From: A07HB70 sp964512675
GTDB lineage: Archaea > Halobacteriota > Halobacteria > Halobacteriales > Haloferacaceae
Assembly (NCBI GenBank): GCA_964512675.1
Contig: CAZEJR010000012.1
Location: 1-64,000, forward strand
DNA length: 64,000 nt
Direction: 5' to 3'
Below are positions 15,230-23,872 of this stretch, piece by piece; positions within the stretch are counted from its first letter, which is position 1, and each line of letters starts with the position of its first letter. The position numbers and the translations under genes were made by a program. A model generated the notes under the pieces. The model did not search any database. It was not told the DNA's origin and worked only from the letters and a program-made list of their open reading frames with translations.

Positions 15230-16399
15230 CTACGACCGTCTACCCGTGGGGCCGTCACTCGCCGGCTGCGACCCCTCGTCCGTCTCGGCCGTCGGAGACG
15301 TCCCCGGGTCGACGGTGTACGGTCGGATCGGGGCGTCCCGGGCGAGTTCGGGCAGTACCACTCGTGCGAAGTGGACGACGAAGACGAGGATCATCGGGAG
15401 TAAGAAGAGACCGTACCAGCCGAACAGGAGCGGGCCGAGCGTGTACGCCACCATCACGGCACCGACGTGGAGGTTCCGCCCGGAGACGTACGGTCGGAGG
15501 ACGAGGTCCGGGATCGTGTCGACGACGACGAAGGAGACGGCGGCGAAGGCGACGACGAACCACGCGCCGTTGAACCCGGCGACCGCGCTGAGTCCCGCGA
15601 GGTAGAGCGCCACGGGGACGTAGACGAGTTTCATGCCGACGACCGGAATCAGGCTCGCGACGCCGGCGAGCGCACCGACCAGCGCGGGCGCGGGGACGCC
15701 GAGGCCGGCGGGCGCGACGGCGTCGAGGACGGTGTAGACGACGACGGCGATCGTGCCGGTCAACACGGCGTTGAGGATGTTCCCGAAGAAGATGTTGTTC
15801 AGGTCCCGGTCGACGGCCCGGGCGTACGCCCGGAGGACGCCACGGTCGTCGCCGAACCGTGCGGCGGTCCAGCGCGCGATCCGTGTGTCGTCGCGGAGGA
15901 GGTAGAACGCGACCGCCACCATCACGAAGACGTGGACGAGGAACACCCCGAGGTCGGCGAGGACGCCGACGGCGCCGGCGACCTGCTGGACGAGTCCGAG
16001 CAGCTGTTCGGCGGAGAGATACCGGTTCGGCTCGACGTCGAGGAGCACCTCCGGCGACCGGACGTTCGGGAGCGTCGCGGGGTCGACACCGAGCGCCGCG
16101 GCGACCTCGGCGCGCGAGCCGTCGGTCAGCCGGGTGGCCTGCGCGACGACGACGAGCGACGCGTAGGCGACGGTGGCGAGCGCCGGCAGGACGAGGAGTA
16201 CGAGCGCCGTCGCGGCGGCGAGGGTCGGCGGTCGGACGCGGCGGCGGAGCCGGCGATAGATCGGCCGCGTGGCGTAGTAGATGAACACCGCGAACACGAA
16301 CGTCCCGACGAACGAGTAGAGGACGAAGACGAACGCGGCGACGAGGGCGAGGCCGAGCAGCGCCCATCCGGTCCGGCCGCGGTCGACTTCGTCGAGCAC
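15230..16399 (-). CDS. AI-2E family transporter (PF01594-like)
   Basis: A 389-residue multi-spanning membrane protein. About eight hydrophobic segments, with the family's paired N-terminal helices (WALLGLALVAAFVFVLYSFV), a large extracytoplasmic loop (about residues 90-145), and the conserved C-terminal region (DLNNIFFGNILNAVLTG; ALAGVASLIPVVGMKLVYVP). Bacterial relatives export autoinducer-2 or act in Na/H exchange; the substrate here is unknown. A polar tail follows the last segment. The GTG at 16399 was chosen because CCTTTAGG lies 23-30 nt upstream. Confidence 0.88.
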   Translation of the reverse strand: MLDEVDRGRTGWALLGLALVAAFVFVLYSFVGTFVFAVFIYYATRPIYRRLRRRVRPPTLAAATALVLLVLPALATVAYASLVVVAQATRLTDGSRAEVAAALGVDPATLPNVRSPEVLLDVEPNRYLSAEQLLGLVQQVAGAVGVLADLGVFLVHVFVMVAVAFYLLRDDTRIARWTAARFGDDRGVLRAYARAVDRDLNNIFFGNILNAVLTGTIAVVVYTVLDAVAPAGLGVPAPALVGALAGVASLIPVVGMKLVYVPVALYLAGLSAVAGFNGAWFVVAFAAVSFVVVDTIPDLVLRPYVSGRNLHVGAVMVAYTLGPLLFGWYGLFLLPMILVFVVHFARVVLPELARDAPIRPYTVDPGTSPTAETDEGSQPASDGPTGRRS

Positions 16400-16421
16400 G
16401 TTCGCACCGTTCGGTCCCGGA

Positions 16422-16429
16422 CCTAAAGG
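16422..16429 (-). promoter_or_regulatory. box A promoter of the AI-2E family gene
   Basis: The minus strand reads CCTTTAGG, 23-30 nt before GTG 16399, consistent with a leaderless transcript and with this start codon. Confidence 0.55.
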
Positions 16430-16440
16430 ATGTCGTGTGC

Positions 16441-17235
16441 TCAGTAGTCGCCGAGGACACCGAGGCGCCGCGCGCGCCGGGTCGCCAGCCGGAAGACGGC
16501 GTAGCCGAGTCCCAGGTAGCCGACCGCCACGCCGACGAGGAGACCGAGGTCGAGCGGCGCGAACTCCCAGAGGCGCACACCGTCGAGCATCGCGCGCTGA
16601 AGCATCGCGCTCCCCTGAACGAGCGGGAGCAGGCGGGCGACCGGGAGGTCGAACGCCGGCGCCGAGACGAGCAACACGAGGCCGAACTGGAGGAGGTTCA
16701 GCCACGACCCGATGCGCTTGTACAGCACCGCGACGCCCCCGGCGGCGAAGCCGACACCCAGGACGCTCACGACGCCGAGCGCCGCGACGACGGCGACGGT
16801 CAGCACCGGGAGTTCGAGACGCGTTCCGGTCGCGAGGAGCATCACGGCCAGGATGAACGTCGAGGTGACGAACGTCCGTACGAGCGCCGCGGCACCCTTC
16901 GCCAGCACGACCGGTCCGAAGCCGAACGGCGTGACGACGTGACGCTCCAGCGTCCCCCACCCGACCTCGCTCTGGATGTCGTTCGCCGTCGAGGCGTAGG
17001 CGCCGACCGCGAGTGTCCAGAGGAAGTAGCCGACGACGATACCCTCGATCGAGTCGGTCAGCGCCTGGCCCGCGACCATCTCGCCGCCGTAGAAGATCAG
17101 CCCGAAGAAGAACAGGGCGACCACGACGCCGCCGACGGCGTCGGCGGGGTAGCGGACGAACACGAGGTACTCGCGGACGAGGACGGCACGCGCGAGGTCG
17201 CGGTAGGTTGCACGCCGGAGGTCGTCGCCGGTCAC
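16441..17235 (-). CDS. ABC-2 type transporter permease
   Basis: A 264-residue permease with six hydrophobic segments, the ABC-2 exporter layout. The cytoplasmic N-terminus (TYRDLARAVLVREYLVFVRYP) and the loop NDIQSEVGWGTLERHVVTPF are typical of this fold. It is encoded directly after its ATPase with a 4-base overlap (GTGA), so the two form one exporter. The substrate is unknown; such pairs export drugs, lipids or peptides. A hydrophobic C-terminus ends in a basic tail. Confidence 0.9.
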   Translation of the reverse strand: MTGDDLRRATYRDLARAVLVREYLVFVRYPADAVGGVVVALFFFGLIFYGGEMVAGQALTDSIEGIVVGYFLWTLAVGAYASTANDIQSEVGWGTLERHVVTPFGFGPVVLAKGAAALVRTFVTSTFILAVMLLATGTRLELPVLTVAVVAALGVVSVLGVGFAAGGVAVLYKRIGSWLNLLQFGLVLLVSAPAFDLPVARLLPLVQGSAMLQRAMLDGVRLWEFAPLDLGLLVGVAVGYLGLGYAVFRLATRRARRLGVLGDY

Positions 17236-18206
17236 GGCTCCACTCCCGTCAGGTCCAGCAACACCTGTCCGAGGTCCGGCTCGACCGTCGCGACGGCGTC
17301 GACGGTCACGCCGCGGGCCCGGAGCGTGTCGAACAGGTCGTAGATGGCCTCGCCGGAGACCGCCACCTCGACCCGGGTCGGCCCGGCCCGGTCGCAGACG
17401 TCGGTCACCGCGAACCGGTCGCGGAGCGCGTCGAGCGTCTCGTCGTCGAGATCCGTGCTCGTCACCCGAACACCGCGCGAACCGAGGCGACGGCGCAGCC
17501 CGGCGACGCTGTCGTCGGCGACGACGCGACCGTCGTTCAACACGACGACGCGGTCACAGACGTCCTCCAGCACCTCGACCTCGTGGCTCGACAGTACGAC
17601 CGTCAGCTCCCGTTCTGCGACGATGCGCTGGAGCTCACGGCGGAGCGTCAGCGACGACTCGACGTCGAGACCGAGCGTCGGCTCGTCCAGAAAGACGACG
17701 TCGGCGTCCGTCGCGAGGACGCTCGCGAGCGACACCTTCTGTTTCATACCGCGAGAGAGGTCACGAACGGGCGTGTCTGCCCTGTTCGCGAGGCCGAGCT
17801 GCTTGAGCAGCCGGTCGTGCCGGTCGGCGACGGCGTCGGGCGCGACGCCGCTCACGGTCGCGAAGTAGCGCAGGTTCTCCCGGACGGTCAGCCGCCAGTA
17901 GTCGTTACGCGCGCCCTCGAGCATCGCGCCGACGCGCCGTGCGGCCTCGCGCGGTCGGTCGTGGACGTCGACGCCCGCGACGTGGACCGACCCCGACTCC
18001 GGGAGCGTCAGCCCCAGCACCGACTTGACCAGTGTCGTCTTGCCCGCGCCGTTCGGCCCGAGGAGGCCGACGACCGAGCCACGCTCGACGGTCAGTGAGA
18101 CGTCGTCGACGGCGACGACGTCGCCGAACCGGACCGTCAGCCCCTCGACACTGACTGCAGGGGTCTCGTGGCTCCCGGCGGCGTGCGCGTCGGACCGGCT
18201 CGTCAC
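17232..18206 (-). CDS. ABC transporter ATP-binding protein
   Basis: A 324-residue ATPase of the ABC-2 exporter type. Walker A GPNGAGKTT (about residues 51-59), signature LSRGMKQKV (about 149-157), Walker B VVFLDEPTLGLD (about 170-181), and the switch histidine in VVLSSHEVE. A C-terminal domain of about 90 residues follows the ATPase core, as in NatA/CcmA-like exporters. It starts at GTG 18206 and overlaps the permease start by four bases. It drives export by the adjacent permease. Confidence 0.95.
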   Translation of the reverse strand: MTSRSDAHAAGSHETPAVSVEGLTVRFGDVVAVDDVSLTVERGSVVGLLGPNGAGKTTLVKSVLGLTLPESGSVHVAGVDVHDRPREAARRVGAMLEGARNDYWRLTVRENLRYFATVSGVAPDAVADRHDRLLKQLGLANRADTPVRDLSRGMKQKVSLASVLATDADVVFLDEPTLGLDVESSLTLRRELQRIVAERELTVVLSSHEVEVLEDVCDRVVVLNDGRVVADDSVAGLRRRLGSRGVRVTSTDLDDETLDALRDRFAVTDVCDRAGPTRVEVAVSGEAIYDLFDTLRARGVTVDAVATVEPDLGQVLLDLTGVEP

Positions 18207-18284
18207 GAGCGATCGAGGGACTGGAGAGACAAACGGTCGTCGACTGCGTGGCGGTGCGGCGGCCCACGCCGTCCGTGGCCCCGG

Positions 18285-19265
18285 TCACGTCCAGCGGTCC
18301 AGTCCGGTCTGTGTCGTCGCCGTCTCGATGCGCTCGAACGCCCGCGCGACGGCGTCGGGAGCGACCTCCCACTCGTCGGTGACGTACGTCCGCGCGGCGT
18401 CGACGTCCGGAGTGACCGCGTCGTCGAGGTCGTAGTCCTCGGTCACGGGCGGGTCGAGAAACAGGGATCGGATCCGGTCGGCGTTCGGGACGTGCGCGCC
18501 ACGGGCGTCCAGCACGCCCCACAGGTCGTCGTGCTCGGTCACCGCCGAGACCGCCGTCTTCGGCCCGACGCCGTCGACACCGTCGTTGAAGTCCGTTCCA
18601 CAGAGGATGCCGACGTCGACGAGCTGTTCCCAGGTCAGGTTGTGGGCCGCGAGCGTCGCCGCGAGGCCCATCAGCTCCGGGTCGCCCGAGGACGTGAGCC
18701 CGCGGAGCGTCTCGGGCGCGCCGAAGAGCAGGGTGTCGTAGTCCTCGCTCCCGACGTAGTCGACGTCGTCGTGGCGGGCCATGTACGACGCTTGCGCCTC
18801 GCCCTCGGCTGGTGCCTCGACGCACGGCACGTCCAGCCGGTCGAGCAGTCCGCGGGTGGTCTCGTGGATGACGTCCGTGAGGCGCTGTGTCCGGGCGTCC
18901 AGCCGCGCCGCCGCGACGCTGTCGCCGCGCTTCTCTGCCTCGCGCTTCCGGGCCTCGGCGCGCTCGCGCTGCTCGCGGCGGCGCTCGACCTCGTCGTCTT
19001 TCAGCGCCGTGACGCCGCCGTCGAAGACGAACACCGGCGTCAGGTCGTGTTCGAACAGCTTCGCCAGCCCCGTCGCCGTTCCGACGAGGTTCGCCACCTC
19101 CGTGCCGTCGCCGGTCGTGTACGCGGCGTCAGCGGTGAACTTCACCGTCGTCGTCAGGTAGCGGTACAGCCAGTTGTGCGCGTCGACGGCGACGACGCTC
19201 CCGGCCACCTCGTCCCACGGGACGTCACGCAGGACCGCCACGTCGCGGAGTGCCGCGTTACCCAT
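18285..19265 (-). CDS. fen: flap endonuclease 1
   Basis: A 326-residue structure-specific nuclease that removes 5' flaps during Okazaki-fragment maturation and repair. Seen: the N-terminal catalytic Asp in VVAVDAHNWLYRYL, VFVFDGG (about residues 78-84), the internal acidic cluster CVEAPAEGEAQ and YVGSEDYDTLLFG, and the helix-hairpin-helix GILCGTDFNDGVDGVGPKTA. The C-terminus ends QTGLDRWT, a PCNA-interaction (PIP) motif. Full length. Start ATG 19265 gives the usual MGNAALRD. Confidence 0.96.
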   Translation of the reverse strand: MGNAALRDVAVLRDVPWDEVAGSVVAVDAHNWLYRYLTTTVKFTADAAYTTGDGTEVANLVGTATGLAKLFEHDLTPVFVFDGGVTALKDDEVERRREQRERAEARKREAEKRGDSVAAARLDARTQRLTDVIHETTRGLLDRLDVPCVEAPAEGEAQASYMARHDDVDYVGSEDYDTLLFGAPETLRGLTSSGDPELMGLAATLAAHNLTWEQLVDVGILCGTDFNDGVDGVGPKTAVSAVTEHDDLWGVLDARGAHVPNADRIRSLFLDPPVTEDYDLDDAVTPDVDAARTYVTDEWEVAPDAVARAFERIETATTQTGLDRWT

Positions 19266-19291
19266 CGACGGCAGTGGGGCGCCGCCGGGCT

Positions 19292-19831
19292 TCAATCCCC
19301 GCCCGGGTCGTCGACGACCGGCGGCGGGTCGCCGTCCCGGCGAGCCGCGACGAAGGCTCGCGCACGCTCCGGCAGGTCGCGGTCCGCGAACGCCGTCAGC
19401 CCCGTTCGGTAGGCCGTCGGGTCGCGGCCGGTCGGGTCGGGGGCGACGAGGACACGCTCTGCCACCCCCGTCTCCTCGCCCGTCGCGCCGAAGCCCGCGC
19501 GGTACAGCGCGACGTAGGCGAACGGGTTGTTCACCGCGATAGCGACGCGGTCGTACCCGCGTTCGTGGGCACGCCCGCGGACGAAGCGGCAGAGCCGTGG
19601 GCCGAGGCGCTCCCCGCGCCGGTCGTCGCGGACGGTGACGTAGCGCAGACGGAGCGTCGCCTCGTCGGTGCGGTCCGGGCTGAACGAGACGGCGGCGACG
19701 ACGTCGGCCTCGCGGGCGACGGCGACACCCGGCCGGCCGGTGACGAACTTCCCGGCGTAGGCGAACCGCTCGTGGTCGAGGCGGAGTCGGACGTCGTCGC
19801 CGGACCACCCGACGACGCGGTACGTCGCCAC
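19292..19831 (-). CDS. GNAT family N-acetyltransferase
   Basis: A 179-residue acetyltransferase-fold protein. The acetyl-CoA binding motif is RDDRRGERLGPRLCRFVRGR (near residues 70-90), followed by VAIAVNNPFAYVALYRAGFG, the family's C-terminal helix-strand. It starts at GTG 19831 (MATYRVVGWSGDDV), since upstream sequence in the frame is not protein-like. It lies upstream of fen on the same strand with 26 bp between. The substrate is unknown. Confidence 0.82.
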   Translation of the reverse strand: MATYRVVGWSGDDVRLRLDHERFAYAGKFVTGRPGVAVAREADVVAAVSFSPDRTDEATLRLRYVTVRDDRRGERLGPRLCRFVRGRAHERGYDRVAIAVNNPFAYVALYRAGFGATGEETGVAERVLVAPDPTGRDPTAYRTGLTAFADRDLPERARAFVAARRDGDPPPVVDDPGGD

Positions 19832-19889
19832 GCCGGACGTCGGGCGCCGCGCCACAAGAGCGTAGTGGGGCCGGCCCGGCGTTCTCGAC

Positions 19890-20465
19890 GTGCACGGCCC
19901 TGGCGACACGCGCGCGTTCGACCGGTTCGCCCGCGTCTACGACGCACTGATGCCGCCCGCGCGGCGTGCGCCCGTCGAGGCGGGCCTCGCGCTTGCTACC
20001 CGGTCCGTCGAGCGGCTACTAGACGTCGCCGGGGGTCCGGGACGCGCGTCGGCGGGGCTGGACGTCCCGCGCCGTGTCGTCGTCGACGCCGCGCCGGGGA
20101 TGTGTCGCCGCGCTCGTGCTCGTGGCCGCGAGGTGGTCGCCGGCGACGCCGCGGACCTTCCGGTCGCAGACGAGAGTGTCGACGCCGTCCTCGTCGCCGA
20201 CGCGCTCCACCACCTCCCGGACCGGGACGCGGCGCTCGGGGCGGTGCGGCGGGCGCTCCGTCCGGGCGGGGTGCTCGTCGTCCGCGAGTTCGACCCCGGC
20301 ACGCTCCGCGGCCGGGTCGTCGTCGCCGCCGAGCGCGCGGTCGGGTTCGGGTCGTCGTTCGAGCGGCCCGACGCACTGGCGACCCGCGTCGAGCGGGCGG
20401 GGCTGGCGCCGACGGTCGTCGACCGCGGGTTCGGCTACACCGTGGCCGGAAAGCGGGAGCGTTAG
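19890..20465 (+). CDS. class I SAM-dependent methyltransferase
   Basis: A 191-residue small-molecule or quinone-type methyltransferase. It opens AFDRFARVYDALMPPARRAP, followed by the SAM-binding motif I LLDVAGGPGRAS, then VVVDAAPGMCRRARARG and GDAADLPVADESVDAVLVAD. ALHHLPDRDAALGAVRRALR is the UbiE-like motif III region. It starts at GTG 19890, divergent from the acetyltransferase. The substrate is unknown; a menaquinone methylation role would be a guess. Confidence 0.85.
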   Translation: MHGPGDTRAFDRFARVYDALMPPARRAPVEAGLALATRSVERLLDVAGGPGRASAGLDVPRRVVVDAAPGMCRRARARGREVVAGDAADLPVADESVDAVLVADALHHLPDRDAALGAVRRALRPGGVLVVREFDPGTLRGRVVVAAERAVGFGSSFERPDALATRVERAGLAPTVVDRGFGYTVAGKRER

Positions 20466-20490
20466 GTGGCCCGCGCGAGAGATGCGGGCG

Positions 20491-20901
20491 ATGGCAGACG
20501 ACGGGCTCGTCGCGCGGCGAGTCGACGCCGGTGCGTGGCCGCTCGCGGTCGCGGACGTCGGTGCGCTTGTGACGGTGTTCACCGCCGGGGCGATGCAGCA
20601 CAACGGGACGACGTTCCCGCTCGACCTTCCCGTCGAGTGGCTCCTGACGCTCGCGCCCTTTCTCCTCGGCTGGGTCCTCGTCGGGCCGGCGGTCGGTGTC
20701 TACTCCGCCGGCGCCGCCGAGACGGCGAAGGCGGCGATCCCGCTCGCGATCCGGGCGTGGATACCCGCGACCGTCGTCGCGGTCGGGCTGCACTCGCTCG
20801 TCTTCGACCCCGGCCCGGTCGCACCCGTCTTCGTCGGCGTGACGCTCCTCTCGGGCGCCGTCGGCCTCGGCGTCTCGCGCTGGCTCCGGTTCCGACTCTG
20901 A
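20491..20901 (+). CDS. DUF3054 family membrane protein
   Basis: A 136-residue protein with four hydrophobic segments, including PVEWLLTLAPFLLGWVLVGP and AWIPATVVAVGLHSLVF. The N-terminus has AWPLAVADVGALVTVFTAGA, then HNGTTFPLD in the first external loop, as in DUF3054 proteins. Function unknown. ATG 20491 was chosen; ATG 20482 is in frame and equally possible. It follows the methyltransferase by 25 bp on the same strand and may share its transcript. Confidence 0.85.
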   Translation: MADDGLVARRVDAGAWPLAVADVGALVTVFTAGAMQHNGTTFPLDLPVEWLLTLAPFLLGWVLVGPAVGVYSAGAAETAKAAIPLAIRAWIPATVVAVGLHSLVFDPGPVAPVFVGVTLLSGAVGLGVSRWLRFRL

Positions 20902-21070
20902 GGAGGTCACGGCGCGCCACGACAGACACGGAGAGGGTGTCGTCGTCCACGCTGCGTAACTTACGGAGAAGCTCGGTCGTGTCGACGTGACGACTACACG
21001 AAGAAGTGTACACCCGCCCCGTATGCTGTCGGCCGAGTGTGAGCTGCGACTCCGACCGTGTCCTCGCGCT

Positions 21071-21115
21071 CGTTGCGCTCGTTGCGCTCGTTGCGCTCGT
21101 TGCGCTCGTTGCGCT
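21071..21115. repeat. five tandem copies of a 9-nt unit
   Basis: CGTTGCGCT is repeated exactly five times without spacing. On the plus strand in one frame it encodes repeating Leu-Val-Ala. Such perfect short repeats suggest recent slippage expansion. Confidence 0.9.
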
Positions 21116-21294
21116 CGTGATGCGCTCTACCGTCGCGCTCCTCACGACGGCTGGGTGGTCGCTCCTCGCCGTCGCGCCCGTCGGCGCTGGTCGTCGGACA
21201 CGCGCTGTTCGTCAGCGGGCCGACAGAGGCGTCCGCCGGCGAGACCGGGGGGCTGCTGCCAGCAGCCGGACCGCCGACTGACGCGACCGCGCGG

Positions 21295-21303
21295 CTTTTA
21301 TCC
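21295..21303 (+). promoter_or_regulatory. box A promoter of the ornithine cyclodeaminase family gene
   Basis: CTTTTATCC lies 21-29 nt upstream of GTG 21324, in the position of a leaderless promoter. Confidence 0.65.
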
Positions 21304-21323
21304 GGCGGGGGTGACGCCCGTCC

Positions 21324-22316
21324 GTGACCGATACGCTGTTTCTGACCAGTGACGAGACACGTGGCCTCGCGAGCCCCGCGGAGTACGTCGACGTCGTCCG
21401 TGAGGGCTACCGGCAGGTCGGAGAGGGAGCCCCGACCGAGCCCCGGACCCAGCTCACCGGGCGCGACCCGCCGGGGCTCCTGACGACGTACGTCGCCGTC
21501 CTCCCGGAGACGGGCGCGATGGGGGGGTACACCTACACCGCGGGCTTCGGCGACCGGGACGCTCACTTCGTCACGCCCCTGTTCGACGCCGACTCGGGCG
21601 CACCGCTGGCGCTCGTCGACGGCGCACACATGAACCCCTACAAGACCGGCGCGGCGGGAGCGGTCGGGACGGACGCGCTCGCCCGCGCGGACGCCTCGAC
21701 GATGGCTATCGTCGGCAGCGGCCCGCAGGCGCGCGGACAGCTCCGGGCGATCTCGACGGTCCGCGAGCTCGACCGTGTCGACGTCTACTCGCCGACGAAG
21801 GAGCACCGCGAGGCGTTCGCCTCGGAGATGAACGACGAGGTGGACGCGACCGTCGCCGCCGTTGCCTCCAGTGCCGCCGCCGTCGAGGGCGCCGACGTCG
21901 TCGTGACGGCGACGAACGCCGCCGAACCGGTGTTCGACGGCGACCTCCTCGACCCCGGCACGCACGTCACCGCGATGGGCAACTACACGCCGGGGAGACG
22001 CGAACTCGACGACACCACCGTCGCGAGAGCGACGTACGTCCTCGACCTGCGGGGCCGTGCCGACCGCGACGCCGGCGCGCTGCTGACCGCCGTCGAGAAC
22101 GGCGCCGTCGACGAGGACCACCTACACGGCGACCTCGGCGAGGTGCTCGTCGGTGACGTTCCGGGCCGGACGGGAGACGACGAGGTGACCGTCTTCGACT
22201 CCGGCGGGACGGCGGTCGAGACGGTCGCCGCCGCCCACCTGCTGTACGAGCGGGCGCGCGACCGGGGGCTCGGGGCGCACGTCGACTTCGCGCCGGCGAG
22301 CGAGGCGATGGACTGA
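21324..22316 (+). CDS. ornithine cyclodeaminase / mu-crystallin family dehydrogenase
   Basis: A 330-residue NAD(P)-binding protein. The Rossmann loop is IVGSGPQARGQ near residue 130. Substrate-side features are ALVDGAHMNPYKTGAAGAVG (near residues 95-115), with the family's Lys in YKTGA, and FDSGGTAVET near residue 290. Members are ornithine cyclodeaminases, alanine dehydrogenases or imine reductases; which applies here is not determined. Length is normal. Start GTG 21324 is backed by a box A. Confidence 0.9.
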   Translation: MTDTLFLTSDETRGLASPAEYVDVVREGYRQVGEGAPTEPRTQLTGRDPPGLLTTYVAVLPETGAMGGYTYTAGFGDRDAHFVTPLFDADSGAPLALVDGAHMNPYKTGAAGAVGTDALARADASTMAIVGSGPQARGQLRAISTVRELDRVDVYSPTKEHREAFASEMNDEVDATVAAVASSAAAVEGADVVVTATNAAEPVFDGDLLDPGTHVTAMGNYTPGRRELDDTTVARATYVLDLRGRADRDAGALLTAVENGAVDEDHLHGDLGEVLVGDVPGRTGDDEVTVFDSGGTAVETVAAAHLLYERARDRGLGAHVDFAPASEAMD

Positions 22317-22352
22317 GCGCCCGCTCCGGGCCGCTGTGTCGGGCCGCGCGGC

Positions 22353-23420
22353 TCAGATCCGGTACCGCAGGATCGCCGCGACACCGCCCAGCTGCGACAG
22401 CTGTCGTCCGGGGTCGAACTCGGCCGAGAACACCACCACCTCGCCGCCCTTCTGCTCGACTGACTCGACCAGCTCGTTTGCGTCGGCCTCCCACTCGCCC
22501 GCCGCGCGCTCGCGGCGCAGGCGCTCGTCGACGACCAGCAGCGTCTCGACGGCACCGAACTCGACCGCCTCGGCAACCGCCTCGGCGCCGTAGGTCGCCG
22601 GCTCGTCGGTGGCGATCCGTCTGGTCAGCTCGTCTATCAGCTCGGCCTCGCGGCTGATCCGTGTCCCGTCGCGGATCTCGTCGACCGCGCCGCGTTTCAG
22701 CACCTCGTGGACGCCGCGGTCGCCGACGCTCGACGTGTCGACGACGGTGATCCGGTCGGCCACCGCGGGGTACTCGGACTCGACGTGGTCCAGCGCGTCC
22801 TCCTTCGTGAACCCCGGTCCGGCGAGGACGACGGCGTCGACGTCGAGACGCGAGAGCGCGGCCCCGAGTTCGTCGAACAGCTCGGCCCGTGGCCGGGCGT
22901 ACTCGCCTTTCCCCGTCGGTGCCGTGAACGAGCCGTACTCCTCCGTGCCGTGCGCCGCGACGACGTGGACGTGCGCCGCACCCTCCTCGACCGTCGCGAC
23001 CGCGACGTCCGGGCGCTCGGCGCTGTTCTCGGCGTCTTCGATGCGGTCGAGCTGGTCCGGCTTCCACGACTTCTCGACCTCGACGCGGTCTCTGACCTCG
23101 ACGTTCAGCGTGTGGTGGTGGCCGAGCTGGTCCTCGCGCGAGCACTCGGCTATCTCGCCGCCGACCCGCAGCCGGTTGGCGAAGCGCGCGAACTCGACGT
23201 CGTCGTCGCCGACGACGAGCGTGACCGACATCGGCTCGCGCTCGCCGCCGGTGTCGCGCAGGCTGTCGTCGTCACGACGGACCCGCCGGGTCGTCTCGCC
23301 GCTCACGCGGTCGCCCGGCTCGAGGACGTGCGAGACGTGCCACAGGTCGTCGACCGTCTCCGGCGCGAGGGCGATACGGGTCCGGCCCTCCTCGCACGGC
23401 TCGCGGTGGTCGATGCGCAT
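22353..23420 (-). CDS. pelA: mRNA surveillance protein pelota
   Basis: A 355-residue aRF1-like factor that, with aIF/ABCE1-type partners, splits ribosomes stalled on mRNA. The N-terminal Sm-like domain has TVDDLWHVSHVLEPGDRVSG and RFANRLRVGGEIAECSREDQ. The central domain has VAVATVEEGAAHVHVV, and the C-terminal domain has ETLLVVDERLRRE and GVAAILRYRI at the very end. No GGQ is present, as expected for pelota. ATG 23420 (MRIDHRE) fits the family start better than the upstream GTG at 23447. It lies at the end of a minus-strand translation cluster, 450 bp after NEMF. Confidence 0.95.
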   Translation of the reverse strand: MRIDHREPCEEGRTRIALAPETVDDLWHVSHVLEPGDRVSGETTRRVRRDDDSLRDTGGEREPMSVTLVVGDDDVEFARFANRLRVGGEIAECSREDQLGHHHTLNVEVRDRVEVEKSWKPDQLDRIEDAENSAERPDVAVATVEEGAAHVHVVAAHGTEEYGSFTAPTGKGEYARPRAELFDELGAALSRLDVDAVVLAGPGFTKEDALDHVESEYPAVADRITVVDTSSVGDRGVHEVLKRGAVDEIRDGTRISREAELIDELTRRIATDEPATYGAEAVAEAVEFGAVETLLVVDERLRRERAAGEWEADANELVESVEQKGGEVVVFSAEFDPGRQLSQLGGVAAILRYRI

Positions 23421-23468
23421 GATCTCGCGTGGGGCGTCACGGGTCACAGTCTTTCCGTTCCGTCGCGG

Positions 23469-23714
23469 TCAGGCCGTCTGCTCCTCCGCCGTGGCCCCGA
23501 GCCCGGCTGCGGCAGCCGCTCGGCCACACGGCGTCGTCGCCGCGCGCTCGACGTAGAGCGCGAGGAAGACCCCGACGACCACGGGCCACAGCGGACCGTA
23601 CAGCGCCGCGGCGGCGCCGAGCCCCCCGGCGTTCGAGAGTACCACGACGAGCTGACGCGCGTCGCCGGCGGCGCGTCGGAGCTGCCGTCGGCGAACGCGG
23701 CCCGGAGTCGTCAC
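23469..23714 (-). CDS. 81-residue membrane microprotein between NEMF and pelota
   Basis: It starts at GTG 23714 (MTTPGRVRRRQLRRAAGDAR) with a strongly basic N-terminus, then one or two hydrophobic segments (LVVVLSNAGGLGAAAALYGP, LWPVVVGVFLALYVERA) and a short polar tail. Positive charge before the first segment suggests a cytoplasmic N-terminus. The start overlaps the stop of the preceding 37-codon frame by four bases (GTGA). No family was recognised. Composition matches a real gene. Confidence 0.55.
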   Translation of the reverse strand: MTTPGRVRRRQLRRAAGDARQLVVVLSNAGGLGAAAALYGPLWPVVVGVFLALYVERAATTPCGRAAAAAGLGATAEEQTA

Positions 23715-23824
23715 TCGACGGCGTAGCCCACGAGCCCCGCGAGCAGGTGAGAGCCGCAGCCGAGAGCCAGGAGCGCGACGGCATCCTCGCCGCTCGTCGG
23801 TGCGCGAAGCCTCCCCCGGGGCAC
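23711..23824 (-). CDS. possible 37-residue membrane peptide
   Basis: A GTG at 23824 opens MPRGRLRAPTSGEDAVALLA, followed by a hydrophobic stretch LLALGCGSHLLAGLVGYAVE. It ends in a TGA that overlaps the next start codon. The arrangement (4-base overlap, same strand, same context) suggests translational coupling, but the frame is short and could be chance. It begins about 50 bp after the NEMF stop. Confidence 0.3.
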   Translation of the reverse strand: MPRGRLRAPTSGEDAVALLALGCGSHLLAGLVGYAVE

Positions 23825-23872
23825 CGCCCGGAGAGCGGGCGGCGTCGGATCGACCGTCGTGCTCTCGGCCGG

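Larger units (their letters stand above)
21048..21310 (+). pseudogene. possible decayed small membrane protein
   Basis: The gap 20902-21323 holds a frame reading LALVALVALVALVALV from a 9-nt tandem repeat, then MRSTVALLTTAGWSLLAVAP. A one-base shift near 21188 continues plausibly as ALVVGHALFVSGPTEASAG. The combination looks like a two-segment membrane protein with a frameshift. No family was recognised, and the interpretation is weak. Confidence 0.25.

Noticed and set aside
16435..17343. 302-codon plus-strand frame rich in Glu and Arg
   Set aside because: Antisense to the ABC permease; hydrophobic codons read backwards give charged residues, which explains its composition.
18207..18284. possible small gene between the ABC ATPase and fen
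   Set aside because: Only 78 bases; no start with a sensible frame.
21071..21115. CRISPR-like or origin-like repeats
   Set aside because: The 9-nt units are directly adjacent, without spacers, and too short for CRISPR; there is no orc/cdc6 gene nearby to support an origin.
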